Positions 33,750 to 44,500 of a DNA stretch of 64,000 bases are shown here, piece by piece. How positions within the stretch are numbered: the first letter of the stretch is position 1; every line of letters starts with the position of its first letter. The stretch is from Sorangium cellulosum (GTDB taxonomy: Bacteria > Myxococcota_A > Polyangia > Polyangiales > Polyangiaceae), in contig NZ_JEMA01000372.1 of NCBI RefSeq assembly GCF_001589285.1, positions 145 through 64,144 on the forward strand, read 5' to 3'. The position numbers were made by a program, and so were the translations under genes. The notes under the pieces were generated by a model that was given only the letters and a program-made list of their open reading frames with translations, ran no database searches and was not told the DNA's origin.

Positions 33750-33831
33750 GGTTGATGTGGGTATGGGACGTGGAAGAGGACGTGAGACGGAGCCTGGTGG
33801 GGCTGCCGAAGCTCGGTGCGTGGCGGGGCGG

Positions 33832-33924
33832 TCAGCTCATGCAGGCTAGGATCACCTGGGCGACCATCGTGAAGACGGCCGTGGAGAGACGGAGGGACGT
33901 CAGCTAGATCTTGGGGTTGTTCAT
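33832..33924 (-). pseudogene. 30-residue hydrophobic peptide frame with an in-frame amber codon, cassette copy 2
   Basis: The frame starts MNNPKI at 33924 as in copy 1 (MNNTKF), hits TAG at codon 7 (33904-33906), and then continues in register with LTSLRLSTAVFTMVAQVIL and ends ACMS at the expected stop. The remaining reading is intact. It is either an inactivated copy or one using internal initiation or amber read-through. A 12-codon leader frame (VKESS...) overlaps its ATG as in copy 1. Confidence 0.6.
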
Positions 33925-34984
33925 GGGCGTGACGCTCCCGGAGGGGAGCTCTCCTTCACCGCTCTTATCTCTTCGATTTTGCTTGGATTTCCTACGGCGT
34001 TGAGAGGCGCAACGGTCCCGTTTCTGAGGCGCGCGGTGGCGCCGTCACGCGATCTTGTTCTCTGTCCGTCTCCCTGATACTCGGGGTGCGCCAGCCACCG
34101 ACGACCCTAGTCCCGCCGCGCTCGCTTCAGGCGGTCACGAACACCAGCAGTCGGACGACGCTGGCGACCAGAGCCAAGCAACGCAGTCGGGAGAAGCCAG
34201 CGCGCGCGGTCCGCGCGAAGGGAGCGTTCTTTCCAGCCGGCACGCGCCTGTACTTGCCGCCCCGCGCTTCGGCGTCACCTGCGCCGTCTCCTTGCTCCTC
34301 GCCTCCACCACTCAGCGGCGCAGCGACTCAGTCGTCGTGCCGATCGCCTGCCCGCTCGGTCTACCCAGCAAGCGACGTCAGCGCCTGCGTGCGTTGCTTC
34401 TTCGTAAACCTCCGGCCCTGCAACCCTTCGGCTTCTCCGTCGGCTGGTTCCTCGATCGCGCCTTCGTCATCGTCGCCTCTGCACCGACGCTGTAGGTGCC
34501 AAGGTGCCCACATCCTCCTCGGTGGTGCCGTCGCTTGCGAACTTTCCGGGCCGGTGTGCGGCAGGACGCGGGGGATCGGATCAGGTAGCCGGCCGTCCCT
34601 GTTGACATGACGCGGCCTTCGGCGCGATGTTGGTCGCAAGCAGGCGACGTGTGCTCTCGATGGGGCGAAATCTCATCGAATTGACGACATGAAAGAGAGC
34701 GCGAGCTCAGCTCTGAAAACGCACGCCATGTGGAACCCGCTCGACACGACCGACCTTCGACGGCCTATCGCCGCTCGACCTTCTGTCCGACGGGACACGT
34801 CCGTATCCTGCAGTTGGGGCACTTCTGGGTTGGGGGATAGGCGGTGCTGGTGCACCTCCCCACGGCCTACTCACGCACATACGCGCCGGTTGCCACCCCG
34901 ATCCCCGCGCAGGAACCCGGACACGAGGCCGTCTGCACCTCATGCACACCGTGCACCGTGGCAGGCGCTACGAGGCGACGGACA
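33925..34984. other. About 1 kb region between the element gene train and the Dpd restriction operon
   Basis: The region lies between divergent units and must hold the promoters of the leftward train and of dpdE. The first 40 bp are conserved with the leader at 22832-22870. Several overlapping frames of 60-170 codons have irregular, low-order translations and no ribosome-binding sites. Composition drops slightly near 34600-34700. No RNA gene was recognised. It is a candidate junction between two modules of the island. Confidence 0.5.
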
Positions 34985-37900
34985 ATGATGAGGGAACCTC
35001 AGATCGGCTGGAAGGTTCTAGTGCGTGGTCGGGAGTCTGACGGCTTTGCAGACGTCGCGTCATACCGCGAGCAGGATGACCGCGTCGAGGTGAGGTTTCA
35101 CCAGAGTCCTGTCGAGGCGCGCGCGGAGAAGGTACGCGTGGAGGATCTCGTGTGCGAAGCCTTGCCGGTTCAGACCCGCTGCTACGTTCGAGATGGCGAC
35201 GCGTGGCGCGTGGGGCGTATTGTTGCGAGCTCGGAGGGGCTTCCCGGTGAACGGCAGTACTACGTCCAGTTCCCAAACGACTCACGTCCGCGCCTCCTCC
35301 GCGAGACAGAATTCCGCATCCGCTCGAATGCGGGCACCTCGGACCCCGTCACGACGCTAGCCGAGTTAGCGCACGAGACGCCTTACTTCTTCGAGCGGCG
35401 GTGCCGCTGGATCGAGCGCTACGAGCGCTACCGTGACGGCGCCGCGGGTCTGACTGGCCTGGCGTCCTCACGCGTCGAAATCTTCGCGCACCAGTTGGAG
35501 ATCGTGCGACGCGTGCTGGCCGATCCGACGATCCGCTACCTGCTGGCCGACGAGGTGGGTCTGGGGAAGACGATTGAGGCGGGCGCGATCGTCCGCCAGT
35601 TGGTGCTCGACCTCCCGCGCCTGCGGGTCCGAGTGCTCGCGCCGGCCGTGCTCGTGCCACAGTGGCTGCATGAACTGAAGACCCGCTTCGCACTGGGTGG
35701 CGTTCCCGTTCTGTCTTTCGAGCAGTTCAACACCCTGGAACAGGCTAAGGACTCGACGGACCTGCTTGTGATCGACGAGGCCCACCGCCTCGTCGCGCAG
35801 GCCAGCCACACGTCACATGCGTTCGTCCGCTTGGCCGCGTTGTGCCACCCGACGCGCACGCGCCACCTACTACTCCTGTCAGGGACGCCCGTGCTCCACC
35901 GGGAAAGCGAACTGCTGGCTCTCCTGCACCTCCTCGATCCCGACGTCTACCGACTCGGCGAGTCCGAGTCGTTTTCGCGGCGACTCGCGCGGCGCGAGCC
36001 CATCGGTAGCGCCTACGCCCAACTGGTGCGCGCCCGGACTCCAGCCCTGCGGCTCCGCGCCGCGATGCGCCTCCGGGAGGCGATTCCCGAGGACGAGGCG
36101 GTGGCACGCGCAGTCGATCGGCTCGCGACCGCGCTAGCGGCGAAGGATGAACCCGGGGTGGAGCGGGCGGCGGACGCGCTCAGCGTCCATGTCAGCGAGA
36201 CCTATCGGATCTACCGCCGGTTGCTTCGCGTGCGCCGCGCGACCCTAGTCGAACTGGGGGAGCTCGCCGAGCGGCGGAGGGTCGGACCTGCGGAGGCCGC
36301 AGCGCATGGCACGGACGGCGCGCATGCATGGCAGGCTCTCGAGGAGTGGCGCATCCGCGCCGCAGCCCGCACGGCCTCGGCCCCCGCGCAGGACCGGCAG
36401 CGCGCGGCGACGCTGTATTGGCACCTCGCCTCCGCGGTCGCCGCTGACCGCACAGCCCTGCGCGACCGGGGCTCTCGCTGGTCTGCCGAGGTGCCGCCCG
36501 AGGAGCGCGCGCTGCTCGCAGCGCTTCTGGACGTGGACGACGCCGTAGACGACCGCCGTGTTGAGGCACTGCTTCGTGCGCTCCGAGCCCGCCCCGGCGG
36601 CGTGTGGGTAGTCTTCTGCGGCACCGCCGCCGCGTGCGTGTCCCTGCGTGACGCGCTGGCGGTCCGGTGGCCCGGCCTGGGCCTATATGTGGTCTCCGCA
36701 GCGACCCAGAACGCGGAAGCGCCGCTCCACGCGTTTCGGAACGGCTCGGGCCCGCGCGTGCTGCTCGCCGACGCCGTCGGCGAGGAGGGCCTGAACCTGC
36801 AATGCGCTGACGCGCTGCTGTGCTGGGACCTGCCCGCCGACCCAATGCGCCTAGAGCAGCGGATTGGTCGCCTCGACCGCCGCGACCGCGTCCGGGCCTT
36901 CGAGTGCGGCGTCGTCCTCTCGCACGCCGACGCCGACCTCGCGCTCGATGCGGCCTGGTACGAGGTCCTGCGGGACGGCTTCGATGTGTTCAGGCGCCCA
37001 ATCGCCGACCTGCAGCTGCTGATGGACCGGGAGCTGGACCGCCTCAAGATATGCGCCTTCGAGGGCGGGCCGGCGGCGCTGCGGGCGCAGATCCCAGCAG
37101 TGCGCGACGCCGTCAGGGATGAGCGTGAGCGCGTCGAGCGGGACGAGGCCATCGACGGGCTGCGCCTCCAAAGGCCCGGCGAATGCCCGGCGTGGAGCCG
37201 GCTGGATGAGGTCGAGGCTGAGGAGGAGGAGCTCGCCGAGGCGATGCTGGACTACGCGCGCGCGAACATGAAGCTGACCGTGAGAAACGTTCGCGAGCGC
37301 GGCACGATCGCGGTGACCAGCGGCGACCAGGCGATCGTGCCAGCGTCACTGCTGAAGAGCTTCCAGGGCCTCGCGGGACGGCAGGGCACCTTCGTGCGCG
37401 GGCGCGCGCTCAAGGAGCCGTCGCTCGATTTCCTCCGTCCCGGCCACCCGCTTGTCGATGTCTTCCGGGCGATCGCGGCGCACGACGAGCGCGGCCAGGC
37501 CTTTGCGATGGCGCGCTGGATTCCCGGTCTCGCCGAACCGCTGCTCATCTTCCGCCTCGGCATCGATGTCGAACTCGACCTCGATACGGTCGCGTGCGAG
37601 GCCGAGGCGCTCGCGCTCGATGCCGTGGGGCGCGCCGGCCTGCTACGGCTGGCCAACACGTGGCGTCCCTCGCGCTGGTGGGAAGTCTGGCTGGCGCCCG
37701 ATGGTAGCGCAGCCGACGACACCGCTGTGGAGCACTGCGATCGGCCGTACGATAAGGCGCGGGGCGACGTGAACCTCGGCGGCGACCGCGTGCAGGTGCT
37801 CGCGGCGCTGGTCCAGCCGTCGAGCTGGCGGGCGACCTGCTGCCGAGTCGCGTCGGCCGCCCTGGATGCGATCCAGGCCCGGCGTGAGTTCCAGGACGCC

Positions 37901-38113
37901 GTAGCGACCGCGCGCCGTGAGGCTGCCGGGCACTTCGAGGTGCTGCGGGCGCGAGGCCGGGCACGCGCTGCTGCCGGCCTGGGTGACACGACCGCCGCGG
38001 CCGAACTCGAGCGCGCCGCGGCGCTCGTCGACCAGCTGATCGCGGCTCCGCGTCTGCGGATCGACGTGATGGGTGCCTACGTCCTCTCGGGGCAGCGGTT
38101 CCGGGCACCATGA
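34985..38113 (+). CDS. dpdE: DpdE: SNF2-type helicase of the Dpd system
   Basis: The protein has 1042 residues from the ATG at 34985 (GAGGCGA upstream; an ATG follows directly at 34988). The N-terminal small domain (1-90) is Tudor/SH3-like (WKVLVRGRESDGFADV). The SNF2-like helicase has Walker A ADEVGLGKTIEAG (about 184-196), DEAH (about 262), SGTPVLHRESELLALLHLL as motif III and the C-terminal lobe with ADAVGEEGLNLQ and IGRLDRRDR as motifs V/VI. In Dpd islands DpdE belongs to the restriction set and presumably moves on DNA to find or process unmodified targets. First gene of a plus-strand operon; its stop overlaps dpdF (ATGA). Confidence 0.88.
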   Translation: MMREPQIGWKVLVRGRESDGFADVASYREQDDRVEVRFHQSPVEARAEKVRVEDLVCEALPVQTRCYVRDGDAWRVGRIVASSEGLPGERQYYVQFPNDSRPRLLRETEFRIRSNAGTSDPVTTLAELAHETPYFFERRCRWIERYERYRDGAAGLTGLASSRVEIFAHQLEIVRRVLADPTIRYLLADEVGLGKTIEAGAIVRQLVLDLPRLRVRVLAPAVLVPQWLHELKTRFALGGVPVLSFEQFNTLEQAKDSTDLLVIDEAHRLVAQASHTSHAFVRLAALCHPTRTRHLLLLSGTPVLHRESELLALLHLLDPDVYRLGESESFSRRLARREPIGSAYAQLVRARTPALRLRAAMRLREAIPEDEAVARAVDRLATALAAKDEPGVERAADALSVHVSETYRIYRRLLRVRRATLVELGELAERRRVGPAEAAAHGTDGAHAWQALEEWRIRAAARTASAPAQDRQRAATLYWHLASAVAADRTALRDRGSRWSAEVPPEERALLAALLDVDDAVDDRRVEALLRALRARPGGVWVVFCGTAAACVSLRDALAVRWPGLGLYVVSAATQNAEAPLHAFRNGSGPRVLLADAVGEEGLNLQCADALLCWDLPADPMRLEQRIGRLDRRDRVRAFECGVVLSHADADLALDAAWYEVLRDGFDVFRRPIADLQLLMDRELDRLKICAFEGGPAALRAQIPAVRDAVRDERERVERDEAIDGLRLQRPGECPAWSRLDEVEAEEEELAEAMLDYARANMKLTVRNVRERGTIAVTSGDQAIVPASLLKSFQGLAGRQGTFVRGRALKEPSLDFLRPGHPLVDVFRAIAAHDERGQAFAMARWIPGLAEPLLIFRLGIDVELDLDTVACEAEALALDAVGRAGLLRLANTWRPSRWWEVWLAPDGSAADDTAVEHCDRPYDKARGDVNLGGDRVQVLAALVQPSSWRATCCRVASAALDAIQARREFQDAVATARREAAGHFEVLRARGRARAAAGLGDTTAAAELERAAALVDQLIAAPRLRIDVMGAYVLSGQRFRAP

Positions 38114-40620
38114 GCGGGGAGCTTCCGTGGCTGCTCGGCGCGTTGGTTGATCCGGCGAGCGCGCTTGCGAGCTATCCGCCGACCGCGCTGCGCCGGCTAC
38201 CGCATCGCCGCCTAATTGCCGCGCTCGCCACCGTGCAGCGCGGAGGCCGCGGGCCCGGGCCCGGGGATTTAGTCGCGCTCCTGCGCGCCGTGCTGCGGCA
38301 CGAGAGCGGTCCGCGGGGCGACGCGCCGTTTGTGCTCGCCATGCCGAAGCGATGGCTGGCGGGCTGCACGGACCGGCACCTCGCGCGCGGGTCGTTGCGC
38401 ATCGTTGGACGAGACGGCGATTCGATGCGCCTAGTAGCCGACGAGTGGCGCCCGGGCTGGCTTGTCAGCCGCGCCGACGAACTCGGACCCGAGGCCTCGC
38501 TGTTTGAGCGGGCGCCGCGCCGGCGCGACCCGCCTGTTCCGGGCGATCCAGGCCTCAAGTTGTTGGCCCTGCAGGATTACCAGTCCGAGGCTCAGCGCGA
38601 GGCCGTGCGCGCCGTCGAGTGCGCCGGACCGGGGAGCACAGTCATCATCAACCTGCCGACCGGTAGCGGCAAGAGCACCTGCGCGCTGTTGCCGGCGCTC
38701 CGGCCCCTGCCCGACGCCGGCGGGCTGCGAGGAGTGACCCCGATCGTCGTCCCGACTGTGGCCCTGGCGCTCGACCTCGAGGCCCGGTGTCGGGCCTTCG
38801 TCCCGCACCGTACGGCGTACCGCCCGCGCGACGCCGCGGAGTTTACGGCGCGCTGTCGCGATGGCACGCAAGGGCCGCTCTTTCTGGCTCCGGAAACCCT
38901 CGTAGGCGACACCGCGACATCGCTCCGCGAAGCCGCGGCGAAGGGCTACCTCCGGCTCTTCGTCGTGGACGAGGCTCATATAATCAACGCCTGGGGCGAC
39001 GAGTTCCGGCCGGCGTTCCAGCAGATCGCGGGGACCCGCCGCGCGTTGCTGGAGGCGTGCGGTGCGCGTCCGTTCGTCACGCTGCTGATGTCCGCCACGC
39101 TCACGCCGTACAACCTGGCCACGCTCGAGGACCTCTTCGGCAGCCCGGGTCCCGTCCAGCACGTCCACGCGGTCCGACTGCGGCCCGAGCCATCGTACTG
39201 GTTCCGGCGCGCGCTGTCCGAGGGCCAGCAGCAGACCTGGCTGGAGGAGGCGCTGTGGCACCTGCCGCGCCCGCTGATCCTCTACACCACGCAGCGGAGA
39301 TCGGCCGCTAGTTGGTATGCGACGCTGAGCGGACAGGGCTTCTCGCGACTCGGGCTCGTCGACGGCGCGAGCTCGGACCAGCATCGCGCCGAGGTGCTGC
39401 GGGCCTGGAACGCCGACGAACTCGACATCGTCGTGGCGACGTCGGCCTTCGGCCTGGGCGTCGACAAGTCCGATGTGCGCGCCGTGCTGCACGCCACACT
39501 CCCCGAAGACATCGACCGGTTCTACCAGGACGTCGGCCGTGCGGGGCGCGATGGCTATGGGTCGCTCTCGCTGCTTATCTGGACCGCCTCAGACGAGCGA
39601 GTCGCCGAGCGCCTCGCATCGCCGAAGTTCATCAGTGCGCAACGAGGGCTCGAGCGGTGGTGCGCGATGTTCCTGTCAGAGCGCCGTCAGGTCGGGCCCG
39701 CGGCGCGCTTCCTCGTCCCGCTGGACGAACGCCCCAGTATGGACGAGGGCGACATCGACATGGCTAGCGACGCGAACGAGGCCTGGAACGTTCGCACGCT
39801 CATGCTCATGCAGCGCGCCGGGTTCCTCGAGGTCGAGGGCGCCGGCGCTGTGACGTACCCGGCGCTCTGGGTTCACGTGCTGCGATCCGATCACACGGAG
39901 CTCGCGGCCTGGCAGCGCGACCTCGAACCGCGTCGTGCGGAGTTCTCCGAGGCGCGCGAGCAGGGCCTGGCGCTGCTACGCCAGGCGCTCGAGAGCGGGG
40001 CCGGATGCATCGCCGAGACCCTCGCCCGCGCCTATCAGCGGTCCCCGGACGTGCCGGCCGTGCGTGCGTGTGGTGGGTGCCCGCGCTGTCGACTCGCCGG
40101 GCGCGCGCCCCACGCTGGACGCCTCCGCGCGCGGTACTCGGCGCCACTGCGGGCGGCGCGTCCCCTCGGCGGGGGAGTAACGGACCTCCTTGCCGGTCAG
40201 CGGTGTGCCTTCGTGCTGTATGATCGGGCGGGGGACCTTGCTCAGTTGAACAGCGCCCTGCGGGAGCTCGTGCGGTGGTTGTTGCGTGAGGGAGTCGTCA
40301 ACTTCGTCGCGCCCCGCGCGCACCTGGCCCGGTGGAGCGATATGTTCCGGGAGCGTCCCGAGCATCCGGCGTTCTTCCACGACAGCCTGGTCCGCGGCGT
40401 CGTCCGAGATCAACCGACGGCGGTGTTCGTGGTGGACGACGCGCTCGAGGAGCGCTGGGGCGAGATCTGGGCCGCGCGCACGACGGCCGCGGCGCCCGCG
40501 GTGATCGTCGCGCCGGACGACCTTCGCCAGCCCGACCACCCCGCGCGCCTCGCGCGTGACGTCCTGGCGCCGTGCCCGGCGGTGACGCTGAGCCAGTGGG
40601 AGGATCGATACAGCCTATGA
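38110..40620 (+). CDS. dpdF: DpdF: RecQ-like helicase of the Dpd system
   Basis: The protein has 836 residues. The RecQ-type motor has Walker A LPTGSGKST (about 180-188), DEAHIINAWGDEFRP (DEAH plus the RecQ aromatic-rich loop), MSATLTPYN and FGLGVDKSDVR with QDVGRAGRDGYG (motifs V/VI, about 470). A Cys set RACGGCPRCR (about 650) may be a zinc site. The C-terminal 150 residues are an unassigned alpha/beta domain. A duplex unwinder for the restriction arm is likely. Both ends overlap neighbours by ATGA, so it is coupled to dpdE and dpdG. Confidence 0.88.
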   Translation: MSGELPWLLGALVDPASALASYPPTALRRLPHRRLIAALATVQRGGRGPGPGDLVALLRAVLRHESGPRGDAPFVLAMPKRWLAGCTDRHLARGSLRIVGRDGDSMRLVADEWRPGWLVSRADELGPEASLFERAPRRRDPPVPGDPGLKLLALQDYQSEAQREAVRAVECAGPGSTVIINLPTGSGKSTCALLPALRPLPDAGGLRGVTPIVVPTVALALDLEARCRAFVPHRTAYRPRDAAEFTARCRDGTQGPLFLAPETLVGDTATSLREAAAKGYLRLFVVDEAHIINAWGDEFRPAFQQIAGTRRALLEACGARPFVTLLMSATLTPYNLATLEDLFGSPGPVQHVHAVRLRPEPSYWFRRALSEGQQQTWLEEALWHLPRPLILYTTQRRSAASWYATLSGQGFSRLGLVDGASSDQHRAEVLRAWNADELDIVVATSAFGLGVDKSDVRAVLHATLPEDIDRFYQDVGRAGRDGYGSLSLLIWTASDERVAERLASPKFISAQRGLERWCAMFLSERRQVGPAARFLVPLDERPSMDEGDIDMASDANEAWNVRTLMLMQRAGFLEVEGAGAVTYPALWVHVLRSDHTELAAWQRDLEPRRAEFSEAREQGLALLRQALESGAGCIAETLARAYQRSPDVPAVRACGGCPRCRLAGRAPHAGRLRARYSAPLRAARPLGGGVTDLLAGQRCAFVLYDRAGDLAQLNSALRELVRWLLREGVVNFVAPRAHLARWSDMFRERPEHPAFFHDSLVRGVVRDQPTAVFVVDDALEERWGEIWAARTTAAAPAVIVAPDDLRQPDHPARLARDVLAPCPAVTLSQWEDRYSL

Positions 40621-41555
40621 ACATCCACGCGCGGTTCACCGTCGTTCCGAGCCGCATCCTGGGACTGCTCCGCGTAGTCTGCGCCTCCAAGGGCGGACAC
40701 CCGCGGGAGGAGGTGACCGCGTTAATGCAGCCTGAGCCGCTGCTGCGCGAGGGCAGGAAGAAGGGGGGCGGGGCCGATGACGACGAGCAGGAGAACAAGA
40801 AGAAGCCGGACTTGGCCAACGAAGCAATCGCGACGGCACTCGACATGGGACTCATCGAGGCGTACCGCGACGGTCATGATCGCGAACTGCTCCGCATTCC
40901 GGAGGCGATGCGGCGAAGACTGCTAATCAGCAGTGCCTTCTCGGACGAGGCGTGCTGGCAGTGCTTGGCCGCCGTTGCGCTCCAAGACGGCGCCCACGAC
41001 AACCCCTTCGCCGAGTTCTGCGCCTGGCTCCAGTTCTACACGCCCGTCCGACTGCCGGTCGATGAGAGCGCGATCCGGAAGGCGCTGGAGGACGACGGGC
41101 TCGAACTGGACCGCTTGCAGATGCGCAACAAGGCGGCGCTGCAGAATGCGTTCTACTGGTCTCACTACCTCGGGCTGTCGTGGCACCGGCGCCCAGGAAG
41201 GGTCTCGGACGGCGTGGTCCCGGACCCGTCGGGGTGCCTCCGGCGCCACATCGATGACGTGCTACCTCCGCGGCTAGGCGATATCCATGTGCGCGATCTG
41301 CGCGCGCGCATTGCGGCCGTCTGCCCTGTGCTCGACGGGGGCGTTCACCACGAGCGCGTCGGGCGCCGGCTGGCCGAGCGGAACCGCCCGCATGCGCTCG
41401 CACCGGACCGCCTCACGCCGGGGTTGTCCTTCGCGCTGCGCCATCTGCGCGACGCACGCATGATCGATTATTACTGTCCGAATGATCAGCGTGACTTCCT
41501 ACTTATGACGCGCGACGAGAAGATCGCCTTCGTCCGCCGCACCGAGGAGTCCTGA
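40617..41555 (+). CDS. dpdG: DpdG: conserved Dpd-system protein of unknown function
   Basis: The protein has 312 residues from the ATG at 40617, which overlaps the dpdF stop (ATGA). There is a winged-helix-like start (PSRILGLLRVVCASKGGHPREEV), a Lys/Glu-rich insert (about 40-65), then helical repeats (WQCLAAVALQDGAHDNPFAEFCAWLQFY). No catalytic motif. The assignment rests mainly on position between DpdF- and DpdH-type genes and on size. It may be an adaptor or DNA-recognition subunit; that is inference. Confidence 0.72.
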   Translation: MNIHARFTVVPSRILGLLRVVCASKGGHPREEVTALMQPEPLLREGRKKGGGADDDEQENKKKPDLANEAIATALDMGLIEAYRDGHDRELLRIPEAMRRRLLISSAFSDEACWQCLAAVALQDGAHDNPFAEFCAWLQFYTPVRLPVDESAIRKALEDDGLELDRLQMRNKAALQNAFYWSHYLGLSWHRRPGRVSDGVVPDPSGCLRRHIDDVLPPRLGDIHVRDLRARIAAVCPVLDGGVHHERVGRRLAERNRPHALAPDRLTPGLSFALRHLRDARMIDYYCPNDQRDFLLMTRDEKIAFVRRTEES

Positions 41556-41559
41556 GCGC

Positions 41560-44500
41560 ATGGCCCATACGTTCCCGCACCTCGTCTGCTGGCACGATCG
41601 CGCGCGCGCCGAGGTCATGAACACGATCGCACTCGACGTGCGCCCGTCGGTCTTCCGCGCGACCCACCACCCGAGCCCGCTACGCTTGCGGGGGGCCGTC
41701 GAGGGCCGCTTCGACGTCTTGGCCGAGGGCGACTACATCGAAGGCTTCCTGGCCCCAGCGGCCCCGCACGCCTTTGACGTGGCGGTGGGAGACAGCGGCA
41801 CCGGCAAGTCACACTTCGTGCGGTGGATCTACGAAGAACTGCGGCGCCGCGACCCCGCGGGCCGGCGCTACCGCGTCGTACTGGTGCCCCGCTCGAGCGC
41901 CAATCTCGCCGACGTCGTGCGCCGCATCCTCGAGGGCTTTGACGGCGAGATTGCGCGCGGGCTACGCCAGGAACTCGAGGGCGCGCAGAACCTGAGCCTC
42001 GCTGGTGCCAAGACCCGCGTGCTGGACGAGTTCGCGTACGTGCTTGAACATGAGAGGGCCCACATCGCGCCGCCGGGCCGCCAACTGGACGACCTCGAGC
42101 GCGAGGTGCTTGACGCGCTTCCGAGCCTGCTCCACGCGCCCCCGCTGCGCGAGGAACTGCTGAAGCGTTCTGAGGGCGCCGTCGAGCGGATCGCGCAGCA
42201 CGTGCTCGGCACGCGCGAGCGCGTCGAAGAAGAGGGACTGGACCTCGCGTGGAAGCGCGGCGATCTTGCGTTTACGCAGCGGGCGATCGACCGCGCGCAA
42301 GGCGCAGGCGATCTCGCCGCTCAGTTCCCTGAGGACCCCGCCCTCGCCGACCTCGCGACAGGCTTTCTCAACCGCGCGCGCGCCGTCGCGCTGCCTCGCC
42401 TGATCCGGCTGCGCCGTGGCGACCTGATCCGCGCGCTCGCCGAGGTCCGGCGGAGCATTGGGGGAGGCCGCGACCTGGTGCTCCTGATCGAGGATCTGTC
42501 GGTGACCGAAGGGCTCGACGCCGAACTGATCGAGGCGTTGCTGGTGCGCCCGTCAGAGGGCGGCGGTGCGCTTTGCAAGCTGCGTAGCGTCGTGGGCGTC
42601 ACGAACGACGACTTCGCGCGCATGCGCGACAACGTCAAAGAGGGCCGCATCCGGCAGGTCGTCTACTTCAATGTGCCGGTCGGGGACGATGAGGCGCATG
42701 CCTTTTCGGCAGAGGACCTCGCACGGTTCGCTGCGGGCTACCTCAACGCCACGCGACACGATATGGACGCGCTCGACGCATGGGCCGCGCGCGCCGCGCA
42801 CGACGAACCGTTGCCGTCACCCTGCGACGACTGCCGGGCGCAGCGGGACTGCCATCTGGCCTTCGGGAGCGTCGATGGGCGGGGGCTCTACCCGCTGTCC
42901 CGGGAGTCGCTCGTGCGGCTCTACCGCGCCGTTGCCGGGGCGGACGCGCGGAGCCGCGCCTTCAATCCGCGGTTGCTGGTCGGCCGGGTGCTCAACCGCG
43001 TGCTTGACGATGCCGAGCACGCCATTCCCGCGCAGAACCACCCGAGCGAGGAACTGCGGAACACCTTTGGCCTGCAGCTGGTCGGAGACCAGACCACACG
43101 CCAGATCCGAAACCAACTCCGCGACCAGAGCAAGGTCGAGCGGCTGGTTCGCCTCATCGAGATGTACTCGCCGCTCCCGCAGGCCGAGAAGCCGCCGCTG
43201 GACCCGGGCATTGCGGCGGCGTTCGAGGTGACCGGGGTGCAGTTCCTGACCGAGGCCTCGATACCGAGCGGCCCGGCGAAATCTCCCAAGCTGCCCTCGA
43301 CGCGGCCGCCCCCGCCTCCTAAGGTCGACCCGTTTGCTGCCTGGTTCAACGGGGCGCCGGTAGATGACACGCATCTGAACGCATGGCGCACCGCCATCGT
43401 TGACGCAGTAAAAGCGTGGATCGACTGGGATGCCGAGCGACTCGCGCTGGCTCGGTCGAAGCTGCGCGCACAGGATATCTGGATCGACGGCCAGGTAACC
43501 AAGATGAGGGGCACGCCGATCCTGTCGGTGACGCGCTCGCCCGAGGCCGCCGGAGCCCTCCGGCTGCTGACTGGATACATCCCGGCGACGACGGAGTCCG
43601 AGTACGACGACGGCTTGCTCAACGTGCGGGCGGTGATGCCCCAATGGGCGGACGCGGTGCGCGCGGGGCTTTCGCGATTCGTCACCGAGTTAGGCGCGGT
43701 CTCGCCCGCGCAGGTGGCCGCGAGCGTGCTCGCTGTGGGCGCGATGATCCGAGGAGCGGTCGGTCGCGATGCGTCGCCATCCGTGCTGCTTGCGGCGGCC
43801 CTTGAGCGGTGGCCGGACAAGGGCGAGGAGGGTCGGAGCCCGGAGTGGAAGGCTCTTTGGGGCGCATACACCACATCCAAACGCGCCCTGGAGGCGCGTG
43901 AGTATCTCGCCGATCTACTGGCCTGTTCGAAGGGTGGCGCGATGGGCACAATCATCGACCCAACGCCTGTGCTACCGGCGCTCGACTACGTCCGCCAGTA
44001 CGCCAAGCCCGTCGCGTTGCCGCCGGAGGCCGCCAGGTGGGACGTGTTCAAGGGCGTGTACGACTTAGCGAGAGAGGTGGCGCTGCACCTCGATCATGCG
44101 ATTGCCGCGGAGCGCGTAGCGGCGGAGGTGTGGTTGAACGAAATCCGAACGTTGGTCGACGTCTCGGCGCCCAAGAAGGCGCTCACCGCGGTCGATATGG
44201 CGTTGGAGACGGCTTTCCAGCACGACGCGTTCGATGCAAAGGGGCACAGCAAGATCCGGGAGCGCCTGAAGGAGGTCCGAGCCGACGCCATTAAGTCTAA
44301 CGCCCAGCATGCCGAGACGGCCCGCTCCGCTACGTCGGATTTCGAGCGACTCGTGGCGCTAGGTAAGCTCGACCGCGAGAAGATGGCCCTGAACCTTGAG
44401 TTGCTCCGTGAGGCGGACGTCTCCGTGCGGGCGTCTTCCGAGAAGACCGAGATCAAGATCAATGCGCTCACCGGCGGCGATCTACACGAGTTCGAGCAGG

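Noticed and set aside
6346-33924. Search for conjugation, relaxase, capsid or terminase genes
   Set aside because: None of the readable proteins show such motifs; absence by eye is not proof.
34055-34610. Plus-strand frames of about 150-170 codons
   Set aside because: Ser/Pro/Arg-rich, overlapping each other in different frames, no ribosome-binding site.
34361-34639. Frame ending RRFTKKQRTQALTSLAG, reminiscent of a transposase or HTH start
   Set aside because: Too short, stops at once, no further IS features nearby.
43300-43340. GTCGACCC match to the tRNA acceptor end, as a possible right att site
   Set aside because: Only eight bases match, inside dpdH, without the T-arm sequence; expected by chance.
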